Assembly (NCBI GenBank): GCA_963556195.1
Contig: OY744519.1
Location: 103,282,500 to 103,346,499 of the forward strand
Origin: Sepiola atlantica
Taxonomy: Eukaryota; Mollusca; Cephalopoda; Sepiida; Sepiolidae
Direction of reading: 5' to 3'
DNA: 64,000 nucleotides
The notes under the pieces were generated by a model. It saw only the letters and a list, made by a program, of their open reading frames with translations, was not told where the DNA came from and searched no databases. The position numbers and the translations under genes are program-made. Shown piece after piece: positions 21,039 to 30,799 of the stretch; the first letter of the stretch is position 1; each line of letters starts with the position of its first letter.

Positions 21039-21556
21039 GTTTAATCGAACAATCCCTTGGTCTGCCAACATACCTGGAAACAGTCATGACGACACGCACA
21101 TCCCATTTGATGGTGCTTGAGAAACGGTACGAAGATCTTTTACTGAAGAAGTCCGGCAATGGCATGCAGAACAACACGCACTTCTTAGAGGCCAGCCATT
21201 TCCGGCTGTCTCTTTATGCTCACCGTTGCCAGCTTCCGGAAACGAGTGCCATCTTCCGGTATTTTATGCTCAAACTTACGGATGAATCTCTTTTGGCGGA
21301 GCTTAGAAAGCAGCGCACTGTAAAGACAGCATCAAATAAAAAGACAACGCCCCATCAACAGTCGAACCATCTATTGAAGGAAGCAGACGACCGTATTGGT
21401 ATTTCTAACATCCGTTTGTCGAGGTTAAAGAAGCGACTTCCGGTGACATTTGAAAGACAGCTCGAGCGACAGAATACAGAAAAGATTGTCCTGTGTCATA
21501 TCCATGAAATGTTTAAAAAATGGAAGATACTTAGCAAAGTCGGCGATCTCGGCTGA
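21039..21556 (+). CDS. Terminal coding exon of an unrecognised split host gene
   Basis: The acceptor GGCATTTCAG opens a 518-base exon that ends in TGA at 21554-21556. The spliced frame enters as GLIEQSLGLPTYLETV (21039-21085) and continues MTTRTSHLMVLEKRYEDLLL at 21086, so the ATG at 21086 is internal and not the start. The rest is rich in K, R, L and E, includes NTHFLEASHFRLSLYAH, and ends KKWKILSKVGDLG. No signal peptide, membrane segment or known domain was recognised; an elongated or coiled-coil cytosolic protein is my inference. Its codon use is balanced, unlike the broken frames of nearby transposons. With the two or three exons upstream this is the C-terminus of a gene whose start lies left of the window or in unseen exons. 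Confidence 0.75.
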
Positions 21557-21780
21557 ACACAATGCGCAAATAGGCATCCTTGCAATAACTCTATTATAAT
21601 TCAAGAACCAAACATATTTTCAGCACCTCAATTATGGTAGCAGTTCAAAGGAACGGATTTAGCATGGTATTCCGTCTGACTTCACTCAAAGAAAACAAAA
21701 GAACACATTTTTAAATTGACTTATTCTCAGAATAACATTTTTTCCATAAAAAATTGAAATAAAGGACATCATCATTGGAT
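21557..21780 (+). other. 3-prime untranslated region of the host gene
   Basis: Directly after the stop codon about 200 bases follow without repeats. An AATAAA lies near the end, so the transcript probably finishes at about 21780. Confidence 0.5.
21758..21763 (+). terminator. Poly(A) signal AATAAA
   Basis: A canonical AATAAA lies 202 bases after the stop codon and is followed by GGACATC. It is a plausible end for the host gene, though AT-rich DNA contains such hexamers by chance. Confidence 0.45.
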
Positions 21781-21962
21781 TATGGTTTCCAGAGGAAAAT
21801 CATGTCCGGGTATTGGGGACCTGTCTGGAATCCTTCTTTGCAAAAAAAAACGAAAATGTCACCATGTTCCAAACATAGTCTATTATGCTTCCTTGTGGTC
21901 AGGTAAAAAAAAAAACTCTACATTTTTTATTTTCCAGGAAAGTAATTATATGGAACTCTCTT

Positions 21963-22000
21963 TTTCACTTTCACTTTCACTTTGTCTCTGTCTCTGTCTC

Positions 22001-22088
<88 letters not shown>
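21963..22088. repeat. (CTTT)/(CTGT)n(CT)n(TA)n compound microsatellite
   Basis: CACTTT, then TCTG, CTGT, CT and TA runs follow each other, as seen directly. The long ORFs here are repeat translations. Confidence 0.95.
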
Positions 22089-22091
<3 letters not shown>

Positions 22092-22156
22092 GATGTATTA
22101 TTTTGTTTCCTAGATGTTAATCAAATGAAACTCCAGTGTTTATAAAAACGTGCTCA

Positions 22157-22275
22157 ATAACAAGTAGGGCTGATTTTTAGTATAAATTTTTATCTATACA
22201 AACATTATTGGTTACATATGTGCATACATGTTTCAGCTGCAATCTCTCTCTCGAGCCAGCTTCCTCAGACCTTCA
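22157..22275 (-). repeat. Penelope-type end with hammerhead-like core
   Basis: On the minus strand GGTCTGAGGAAGCTG is followed by CAGCTGAAACATGT. That is CTGAGGA, stem II AGCTG/CAGCT, GAA and the palindrome ACATGT. Stem I pairing is not evident, so activity is doubtful. Sequence 22157-22243 is repeated inverted at 25967-26050. Confidence 0.5.
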
Positions 22276-22279
22276 GAAA

Positions 22280-22286
<7 letters not shown>

Positions 22287-22332
<46 letters not shown>
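22287..22332. repeat. (TA)n microsatellite
   Basis: A TA run is seen directly. Further TA runs lie at 22450-22492 and 22503-22570, each next to a unit of the repeat below. Confidence 0.9.
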
Positions 22333-22335
<3 letters not shown>

Positions 22336-22447
22336 GTTAATCTCCTAAACTAATGAACGGATCAATTGCATTTTAGAATATATATTCTAGGAAACACAGT
22401 CAGTACATAGGCACATTATTTTTGTTGTAAATTTTAACATTTAGGGG

Positions 22448-22494
<47 letters not shown>

Positions 22495-22502
22495 TAGCGG
22501 TG

Positions 22503-22571
<69 letters not shown>

Positions 22572-22990
22572 CGTACAAGATAAACTCATAAACTGATAAA
22601 CCTATTATTATAAATTTTGGAATATATATTCTCGGCAACACGATGAGTAACATACGCACATTATTTTTTTGTAAATTTTACCGTTTAGGGGATGCGCCCA
22701 TCCAAACTCACACCCTACCCCCAAAAAACTATTAAAATAAGTAGATACAAAACATGTTATGGAGAAAAAAAAATGCTCTAAATCAAATTTTGAGTTATAT
22801 TTAGTAATACATTTTTAAAAGAATCAGTGCGCGTGCATGTGTGTCAGTAATATGTATATGCTTGGTATGTATTCTAGGCAGCAGAGTAAGTAACATGGCT
22901 CATTATTTTTTTTATTAACTTTGTCATTTAGGGGGTATTCCACTGAAACCATACCATACCCCTCAAAGAAAGAAAAACATTAAAATTTAA
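22333..22990 (+). repeat. Three diverged tandem units split by TA runs
   Basis: Units near 22350, 22600 and 22860 share ATATATTCTxGGxAxCAC, then GCACATTATTTTT, GTAAATTTTA and a TTTAGGGGxTGC end. A related opening (AATTATGAATTTTGGAACAC) is at 60036-60055. TA-run insertions separate them. Confidence 0.6.
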
Positions 22991-23024
22991 AGCTTATACC
23001 TATCCTGGGACGGATATTCTACTA

Positions 23025-23028
<4 letters not shown>

Positions 23029-23075
<47 letters not shown>
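23029..23075. repeat. (TA)n microsatellite
   Basis: A TA run is seen directly at the left edge of the GC-richer island. Confidence 0.95.
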
Positions 23076-23077
<2 letters not shown>

Positions 23078-23079
23078 TT

Positions 23080-24330
23080 ATGAAACTAAAAATAGGATGT
23101 ATGTGACAAAGTATCCGGGCCCCATGGGGATCGGGTACCCTCGTGACGCACTAGCATGCATCTTGATGGTGATGCTATGGCCTGTATCGAGATGAGGTGA
23201 GATATAAAACTAGTATATATTGACGTAGAAACGAACTTATTCAGGCGACGGGACGAGGCGCCGGTTTGTCTCATTTGCTCGTGTTTGTTGGTCAGAATCC
23301 ATTGCCTCCAAAGGCAAGGAGACAGTTGCCACATGGGAATTAGAGATTATGAAATTCCATAATCTTAGATTTAATTCTGAAGTGTCAATAATCCGATATT
23401 ATTGTTTGGGGTAAATGGCATGTTTGGATTCACAATTCTGTGAGGGCTGTTTTGACTTGGCAGGGATTAAATTGGGCCTGTCATCATTAATTAGGAGCCC
23501 AGTCACATATCATCTCCAGCCGTGTGACAGAATGAGAAAGCGTTTGTTTTGGCGATAACAATGGGATAGAAAGAAAATTCCTTTTATTTTTAGGGAAGGC
23601 GCCCGTCCCCACCCTCCTTGAGAGAGGAGACACGCGGGAAGAAAGATGGCGGAGAAGGGGGTGTACAACGATAGACATCTTCAATAAAAGAATGTGCGTT
23701 TTTCACGCACGGCAGGACAGAGCCAGTTAGTGTTGGATTGTCGGCAGACGGAATTGAACGGACTCCGGCGCGCGCCAAGATGGCGTGTGTCAACAAAAAG
23801 AAAACCGGACGAAATCCCCACCGTCGCCTTCGCCTGTTGACTTGTGACTAAACAACTACTTGTGTAAAGAATTCGCGCACACAGAGAACTAACGAGATAA
23901 CTTAGAGAAAACAACTTTTACGAGTACGGTAGACATTCATCTAATGTAAAATCAATTCTTTTATTTTATTAATTATTACTCTTCTATACAAAAAACCCCG
24001 ACCGAGTTGTTGAACATTGTTCTTTTCCTTTTGTTCTGCTTTGAATGATCTTCCGCCCTCACAGAGCCAACCGGTTGCTGTTCGCCCAGTGATATAAACA
24101 GTTTCAACGTGGGAGTGTATTTGTAGCTGGACGAGACGACAAGATCAGCGACGTCATCATCGTCATCATCGTCATCGTCGCCATCCTGGCCTAGAGGAAT
24201 TTGAATCTATATTTTTTTTATTGCCACTATGACGATCGGCATGAGTGGAAGTCATAAAATGGCACCGCGAACAGGGTGTTACACCTGTGCATTTGACGTG
24301 ACCAGACCGTGTGCAGACGAGTGGGATTAC
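23080..24330. promoter_or_regulatory. GC-richer, low-repeat island; possible promoter or enhancer
   Basis: Composition changes sharply here from AT-rich repeats to mixed sequence with CpG-containing words such as CGGCGCGCGCC (23766). Two AAGATGGCG words at 23642-23650 and 23777-23785 match the known YY1-type promoter motif, and the second overlaps an ATG that opens a 23-codon frame MACVNKKKTGRN. CATCATTAATTAGGAGC (23484 onward) has a homeodomain-type TAATTA core. A (CATCGT)n run is at 24150-24182. No exon chain could be built, so direction and target are unknown; an LTR fragment is the main alternative. Confidence 0.35.
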
Positions 24331-24389
24331 ATGTATACTTTTAGAAATTTTTGAACCTATCGTGAAATGATTAAATCTCAATATACGGA

Positions 24390-24440
24390 TAGAGCTGATG
24401 ATAAGATTCCAATCTTTGATAAGCCTGGCTTAAGGAAAGA
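24390..24440 (+). ncRNA. Decayed hammerhead-type motif (class 1)
   Basis: CTGATGATAAGATT, AATCTTTGATAAGCC and GGCTTAAGGAAAG parallel 5173-5221 base by base, but the core GAAA has become GATA and stem I is lost. The following 100 bases also match 5222-5330. It is a dead copy of the same element. Confidence 0.6.
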
Positions 24441-24536
24441 AAAAATAAACATGCTTTTAATGAATACACCTTGTATTGAACAACTGAAGATGAAATAGAT
24501 TTGTCATTCTTACATTTTTTTTATTTCTCTTTCTTC

Positions 24537-24539
<3 letters not shown>

Positions 24540-24625
<86 letters not shown>
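24540..24625. repeat. (CT)n(TA)n compound microsatellite
   Basis: CT run followed directly by TA run, as at 5424-5500, in the same position relative to the class 1 motif. Confidence 0.95.
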
Positions 24626-24628
<3 letters not shown>

Positions 24629-24949
24629 TTTTATTCGATCTTATATCATATCCAATGTTTTGAAAGACAGATTCCCATATTTCACAGAATTTATTTTCTT
24701 ATTTAGCATACAATTGTTTCGGCATACACCAAGATATATGTAAAGAAAAGAAAGGAAAAAAGAGAATTTAAAATTTGGGAAGTCACATGGTTAGATTTGA
24801 AACAGTTGAAAATCAAATATAATATAAGATAAACTCGTTGAGGATATAGAAAAGCCGAGGACAGCTAACAATTGGGAATGAATTAACTAAAAAGTTACTA
24901 AAGTTTCCTAACATGATATCAGGATGGTAATAGCAGCAACAGTAGTAGT

Positions 24950-25159
24950 AGTAATAATAATAATGATGATGATAATAATAATAATGATAATAATGATAAT
25001 AATATCGATAATAATAATAATAATTGTAATAATAGTAATGATAATAGTATTTATAATCATAAAAAGGGTGAGGAATAAACGAATGGAATAGAGAGAATAA
25101 GGATAAGATTATAGTGATAAATATAATAATAATTATTCAAATGAGAAGGTAACACAATA

Positions 25160-25217
<58 letters not shown>

Positions 25218-25290
25218 GTAGTAATAATACTGATGATGATAATGATGATAATAGTATAATGATAGTAATAATAATAATAATAATACTCTG
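24950..25290. repeat. (AAT)n/(ATG)n trinucleotide array
   Basis: AAT, ATG and related triplets fill the stretch, densest at 25157-25216. The leucine-, tyrosine- and isoleucine-rich ORFs here are translations of this repeat. Confidence 0.9.
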
Positions 25291-25324
25291 CAATTAGTAA
25301 TAATGTTAATGGTAATAATATTAA

Positions 25325-25760
25325 AAGTATTAATAACCACATTAATAATGTATTGTAATTCTAATTCTCATAATAATTGAATAATTTAATATAATAATCA
25401 TACCGAGGATGATATAATATATGATATATATAAATGGATAACTATGTTATCTGTTGTTTTTTTGTGGATAGATAAGTTCTTTTTTTTAATAGGGGCCCTA
25501 GTGTTCACGTGTTTTAGTGGGTGAGTATTGCATAGAGGGGGTAATTGATTCTAGGGGTTTAGTAGATACTATAGAATGATGGGTTTGGTTAGGGTTAAAA
25601 GATTTTAGTTTTTTAGTTTTTATTCCATTTTCCAATAGTGACATTGGTTCAAGAGGTTATATGTAAATTACTAAGAAGGTGTGATCTATTATGCCTACAG
25701 TTAATTGAGATTTCTTGCTTTTTGTTTAGAAGTTTACCTCTGTCACTAAATCTAACATTC
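25325..25760. repeat. Dispersed repeat family, copy 2
   Basis: Same order of blocks as 1-430, including TGGATAACTATGTTATCT, GGGGCCCTAGTGT, AGAATGATGGGTTTG and CTTTGTCACTAAATCTAA-like end. Identity is high enough that alignment would be simple. Confidence 0.65.
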
Positions 25761-25966
25761 TGTTTTGTTCATGCAGTTACAAGTCTTAATTTTTGTTGTT
25801 TTTTATCATTTAATTCAGTATTTTTGTTGCCGTTTAATATTTTATTGTTATGTTTTTTAATTATTTTTTCTAAGTTTTCACCACAACTGTAGCTCAAATT
25901 AAGGGTGTTTTTATTATTTTATATAGTATGTTATTAGGAGGGAAATGTAGGTTAATTAAATCTGCA

Positions 25967-26050
25967 ACTGAAACATGTATGCACATATGTAACCAATAAT
26001 GTTTGTATAGATAAAAATTTATACTAAAAATCAGCTCTACTTGTTATGTA
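25967..26050 (+). repeat. Inverted partner of the 22157 repeat
   Basis: CTGAAACATGTATGCACATA and the following 65 bases are the reverse complement of 22157-22243. The hammerhead-like core is cut off at the left edge of this copy. Confidence 0.65.
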
Positions 26051-26200
26051 TGCCACTTCCACTTTGGTAACATCAGAACATATACTACTTCCATTTTGGT
26101 AACATCAGGACATATACCACTTCCATTTTGGTAAGATTAGGATGCATGCTACTTACACTTTGGTTAGATCAGGACGTATGCTATTTTCACTTCTATTAAG
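26046..26200 (+). repeat. Tandem repeat, about 34-bp unit
   Basis: Four to five units of CCACTTCCATTTTGGTAA followed by CATCAGGACATATA are seen, diverging toward the right. Confidence 0.8.
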
Positions 26201-27270
26201 TTGTGTAAGTTCAGGTCATATTCCTTTAGACGTGCCATACGCAACGACGTCATCCACTAAACCTAGTGTACTTTAGCCTTTTTAATATTATGTCCATTGT
26301 GTTATGAATGGAAACAGATACAGAGTTAGAGTTTAATGCTAAGACAAAACAAGCATATTACTAACGTCTTGTCTTTATTTACTCAACAACATAAATAAAA
26401 GAAGCGCCCATTAAGGCAAAGTAAAAAAGTCGCATACAAATATTTTGGGACATTATCAACTCAAAGAGCATCCTCTAGAAGCAACATTTTCCAAATGGAA
26501 AGCCGAATGTGGTCAGCTGCTATGATTCTGGGTCTAGTTTGATTGACCTATATTCGTTTTGGCATCCACTTTTGAGAAATGTTTTGCACCAGAAAGATTG
26601 TGTGCAAATCCTTGATTATAGTATCACATATGATCATTTATTATTTACAGTGAACTGGGTTTCGGCATTTCTCCCAAACACCTTGATTTAGGTCATTTTT
26701 TTTTTTTTAGTAAAAATGATACTTAACAAATATTGGGTGTTTTATGTAATGTTGCATTAATAATACGATTAATTTATGCTTAAAATTAATTTTTCCATTA
26801 ATACTTCATATTTTCTGTTGACTTTGACTTGGCTAAAAAAAAAGTGCAAAAGATCAAAATTTAGTTTATAAGATTGACATGTGTCTCAGTCCTATTAATT
26901 GACCAACGGTATGTGCGAAAACACACAAGCCACACACCCCAAATTATATCTGAGAAAAGAAATTTCATTTTTTGTACAAACCGGCTTCCACAGTAATATT
27001 TACAAAAAAAAAAAAATAGCGGTCACGTGACGTTGAACTGTTTACTACGTCTGTGTATCTGCAAATCATTTTTCACACCCACCACACTTTTGGAGCCAAT
27101 GACTAAGCATTTAAGGATCAAAATTGCAACATTATGTCAATAGACACAGTAGAGCTAGAGACAGTACAAGCCGACACAAGCTATTACGTTCTCGTAGCTT
27201 CCCTGCCCTTTGGGGCTGGGGAGAACAAATCACTATTCTGCATGCACACACACACACAATGCCTACTACT
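26201..27270. other. Nothing recognised
   Basis: AT-rich sequence without a supported gene. A 60-codon open frame at 26509 has no family resemblance or splice context. A CACGTGACG-like word is at 27025. Confidence 0.4.
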
Positions 27271-27279
27271 TCTCTGCAC

Positions 27280-27600
27280 CCTCTCTCTCACGGATGTAAT
27301 GTTGCTAGTCTCAGTCTCTTCTGTAAGTATTATTATGGCATGTGCTCTTCAGAATTGTCTGATTTATTCCCTGTTTCCTTTGTTCCAGCTCATTTGACTC
27401 ATTGGTCTAATTGTCTTCATAAATTCACTGTTCAGGTACCTCATTATAATAAAGCTTCCTATTCCAGTAGCTTCTTTCCAAGAATTGCAGGCTTGTGGAA
27501 CTCTCTTCCTGCTGACTCTTCCTAACTATAGTCTTTTAAATACATCTCCTGTCTTTGAGATAATCATCTTCTGTTCTTTTTAGCTCGCTTACATCAAGTG
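27280..27600 (+). pseudogene. CR1/Jockey-like LINE, C-terminal fragment
   Basis: The frame reads HPLSHGCNVASLSLFCKYYY, then CSSELSDLFP and SYSSSFFPRIAGLWNSLPAD. These are the usual closing motifs of CR1/Jockey-type reverse transcriptases (…VASLSLFYKY…, …FFPRTARLWNSLP…). Related fragments lie on the minus strand at 45300-45935 and 50940-51600. RT and endonuclease domains are absent. Confidence 0.7.
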
Positions 27601-28261
27601 GCTTCATGCCTTGTCTGGATCGATTTCCATAATAAAAAAAGAAAAAATCACAGACACTGTCATATGCATGCACATACTGACAAAGGCCACACACACAATA
27701 TCTACTAAACCCACTCACACGCTCTGTCACATGCAAACACACACTGACAAAGGAAACCAATGCCTAGTTCTCCCACACTGTCACACGCATATACACACCT
27801 ACAGAAACACACACGTATAGACACATTCACTTCTAACACTCGTACCATTTCTCACTTTGAACTCAACTTTTCAAACAAACAATTTACTTGCACAAACTGT
27901 CAACCAATTGTAAATTTTTACATACATGAATATATTGTATTCGGTAAACATGTTTTATCTCTTTTATTCTAACATTCACATTTTTATCTGTTTATTTTTA
28001 TCCATTTTTCAACATTTATAACAATTTAATTGTCAGCGTAGATCTTGTCGTATTTCAAAGATGCAACCTTCCTCTACATCTATTCGAAACTATTGTCCAC
28101 GCTGCTACATAAATGGTTCCTTCAATTCTACAAATGAAACAAATTTGTTTTTTTTTAGTTCAAGACTTAAAAACTTCCACTGTAATTAATAAACGACCAT
28201 AGATTAGTAAATTACCTAAAAACAAATGCCAACATCCATTAGTTCATCGGTAAGTAAGAAA

Positions 28262-28530
28262 AAACATTTTTTATGAGTCACCACTTATCAAGGCCAAAAG
28301 CCACTCTAGGAAAAGTATTAATGGGATAGATAGATTGTCAGTTCAATGATGAAGAATATTATGAGAGGATTGAAAATTATGAATAAAATGAACAAAATTT
28401 GATTACAAGTATTTGTTGACATTGGATTTGAAGACGACCATGTTGTAATTTACAGGGAAGCAGTTCCGTGGTAATGTTAATAGTTCTGTAGGGATGACAA
28501 AGTTGCCTCCCTTGAATAAGACTTCTCGAT
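28262..28530 (-). mobile_element. LINE 3-prime end, family with CTTGATAAGTGGTGAC tail
   Basis: On the minus strand the stretch resembles the end of the element at 50940-51600: sequence coding for ACFPVNYNMVVFKSNVNKYL-like motifs (DYNMVVLKSNVNRFLL in the better copy), then a short tail ending GGCCTTGATAAGTGGTGAC. Broken by stops. Confidence 0.6.
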
Positions 28531-28974
28531 AGATTCAGAGATGTGACCTCTTTAGAAAGGGATCAAGTCTCGTGATCTCTAAAGACACGTGACCTAGACC
28601 CAGTTTTTGCGAGATTTCAGCTGACTTCCTGGAGTGAAGTCACCCTCTTCGCCGGCTCCCCTCAGAACCCAAATGCGTCGACTGTAAGTTGACACTTTTG
28701 CGTATTTCACACAGTTCCTTTATTTGAATAACAACTATGTGCATTCAATTGTTTTGGGATTTATAGTAAATGTTTATTTCTTTATCTTTGATCGTGCTAA
28801 CTTTTGTCAAAACAAACGTTAAGAAAACGTATATGAGTTTTAACTCACTTTTTTGTGTTTTCCTTGTTTGTCGACACACACGTGTGTTATTGTGAATGTT
28901 TATGTTTTCCCTGGTATTTACAGCCTTTTCCTGTAGGCTGAGAATGCGAACCACTCAACCGAACAGTTCTTTCT

Positions 28975-29000
28975 CTCTCTCTCTCTCTCTCTCTCTCCCT
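28975..29000. repeat. (CT)n microsatellite
   Basis: A short CT run is seen directly. Confidence 0.85.
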
Positions 29001-29029
29001 CCCTACCTAAATGAAACTTCTCTACCTAA

Positions 29030-29285
29030 AACTAAACGAAACTTCCATGAGCAAAGTTTAAAACTTTCATGAGTAAAGTTTATTTCCTAAAACTGCAGAA
29101 CACAGTCATTTTCAAATCCAATGTAAACAAATTCTTGTTGAACTGCCCTCTTAAATAATCAAATTCTTACCAATCACCACCGTCATTACTAACCATCACG
29201 ATGTTGTCTCACCGTTCAGCTGATACTCATTTAACTCTTATCCTCGAGTGACCTTTGGGCCTTGATAAGTGGTGACACCTTAGTA
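29030..29285 (+). mobile_element. LINE 3-prime end, same family, opposite strand
   Basis: The + strand shows VIFKSNVNKFLLNCPLK-like coding sequence at 29108-29155 and the same tail GGGCCTTGATAAGTGGTGAC at 29259-29278. With 28262-28530 it forms an outward-facing pair 500 bases apart. Confidence 0.6.
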
Positions 29286-29639
29286 AAAAAATAAAAAATG
29301 TGTTACAGTCACGAGAATCGTAATATATTAGCAGGATAGAGCACTGCAAAATGACGTCACTAAAGTAACAAACGAGATCTGTCGCACAGTAAGACTATGG
29401 GCATTTGACCTCTCCTTTCACTTAAAAAAATCATCAAAATTTAGGAAATCAGCCAATTTTAATTAAATTTTCAGTATTTGTTAATTAACGATCACGGAAT
29501 ATAATTAACCCATTACTTTATAAGAAATTTTAGTGCAAATGTATTATTTCGTGTAATTTGCGTTGTGACAATATTAACTGGCCCTACGAAAGTCGGCGCC
29601 CAGCATACACGGCTAGTATAAATTGGCCAAGTAGAATAT

Positions 29640-30063
29640 AATTTAATTTCTTGTTTGAAATAAGAGTATCAATTTATATTGTCAGAGTGACCTATAGACT
29701 TCTTATGTAACCATAAACATTAACCAACATTGGACCTCAAATAAACAAATGAGAACTAGCTTGATAAATAACATTTCTCCACTGAAGATAAACAAGTTTA
29801 TATATCAATTCATATGATAAGTGACCTCAAAACATCTTCAATCTCAGATGGCATTATCAGAATTGAACCTTGTTGTTTCGAATGGGAAAACAGTGGAAAT
29901 GCAATATACTTATAATTTGGATAAGGATAAACAATTTTCAAGTTTGATTTATATTGTCAGAGTGAGCTATAAACATCTTATGTCTCAAATAACATTATCG
30001 AAGTTGAACTTTGTTGTTAGATTCACAAGCGATTTCCATATAAAGGAGTTGAAGTTGAGAGAG
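29640..30063 (+). repeat. Diverged tandem repeat upstream of minisatellite
   Basis: TATATTGTCAGAGTGAxCTATA occurs at 29677 and 29950 (short forms), and CATTATCxxAxTTGAACxTTG TTGTT occurs near 29854 and 29993. It may be the U3 part of an LTR that continues through the minisatellite to about 30800. A TATAAA lies at 29958. Confidence 0.45.
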
Positions 30064-30520
30064 TTAGTCAGTCTGTGATAGAGAGTCGGCGATAAGCAGT
30101 CGGTGAGGACTGGCCAGTCGACGATGGCCAGTCGGTGATAGAGGGTCGGCGATAAGCACTGGGAGAAGACAAGCCAGTCGGTGATAGAGAGTCGGCGATA
30201 AGCATCGGGTGAGGACTGGCCAGTCGGCGATAAGCAGTCGGTGAGGACTGGCCAGTCGGCGATAAGCACTGGGAGAAGGCAAGCCAGTCGGTGATAAACC
30301 AGTCGGCGATAAGCACTGGGAGAAGACAAGCCAGTCGGTGATAAGCATTGGGCGGGGACTAGCCAGAGTTACACCAAGCAGACGGCCAGTCGGCGATAAG
30401 CACTGGGAGAAGACAAGCCAGTCGGTGATAGAGAGTCGGCGATAAGCACTGGGAGAAGACAAGCCAGTCGGTGATAAGCATTGGGCGGGGACTAGCCAGA
30501 GTTACACCAAGCAGACCGTG
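30064..30520 (-). repeat. GTCGGTGATAAGCACTGGG minisatellite
   Basis: At least a dozen copies of AGTCGGxGATA alternate with AGCACTGGGAGAAGACAAGCC or AGGACTGGCC. Higher-order units of about 105 bases repeat (for example 30287-30370 and 30389-30490). ORFs reading CLSPTGLSSPSAYRRL are translations of this array in several frames and not genes. Confidence 0.85.
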
Positions 30521-30799
30521 AATTAATCAATGAGAGAAACGGACATAAGAACCCTTCTCTATTCGTGAAAGATATCACACCTATCGGGATACGTGTGTCC
30601 TCGCCCGAGCTTAGAACAGCACGCCACTGATAGAGGGATAAATTGTCCATCGGTTCAATTACATTCTAGAGTGAACTCAACATTATCTGGCCACTGGTCT
30701 AGTGACTCAACAAGTGTATATTTTATTTCATTATTCATTATTAAGAATAATTATTTTCTAAGAAAACCACAGCGGACTTGACTTCTTTCCTTCAACAGT

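Noticed and set aside
21782..22145. Serine- and leucine-rich ORFs of 86-112 codons
   Set aside because: They translate CT and TA microsatellites; the same applies at 14231-14527, 24501-24743, 25057-25342 and 62182-62515.
29985..30462. 114-132-codon ORFs with repeated CLSPTG and AYRRL
   Set aside because: Several frames of the same minisatellite are open; no unique sequence.
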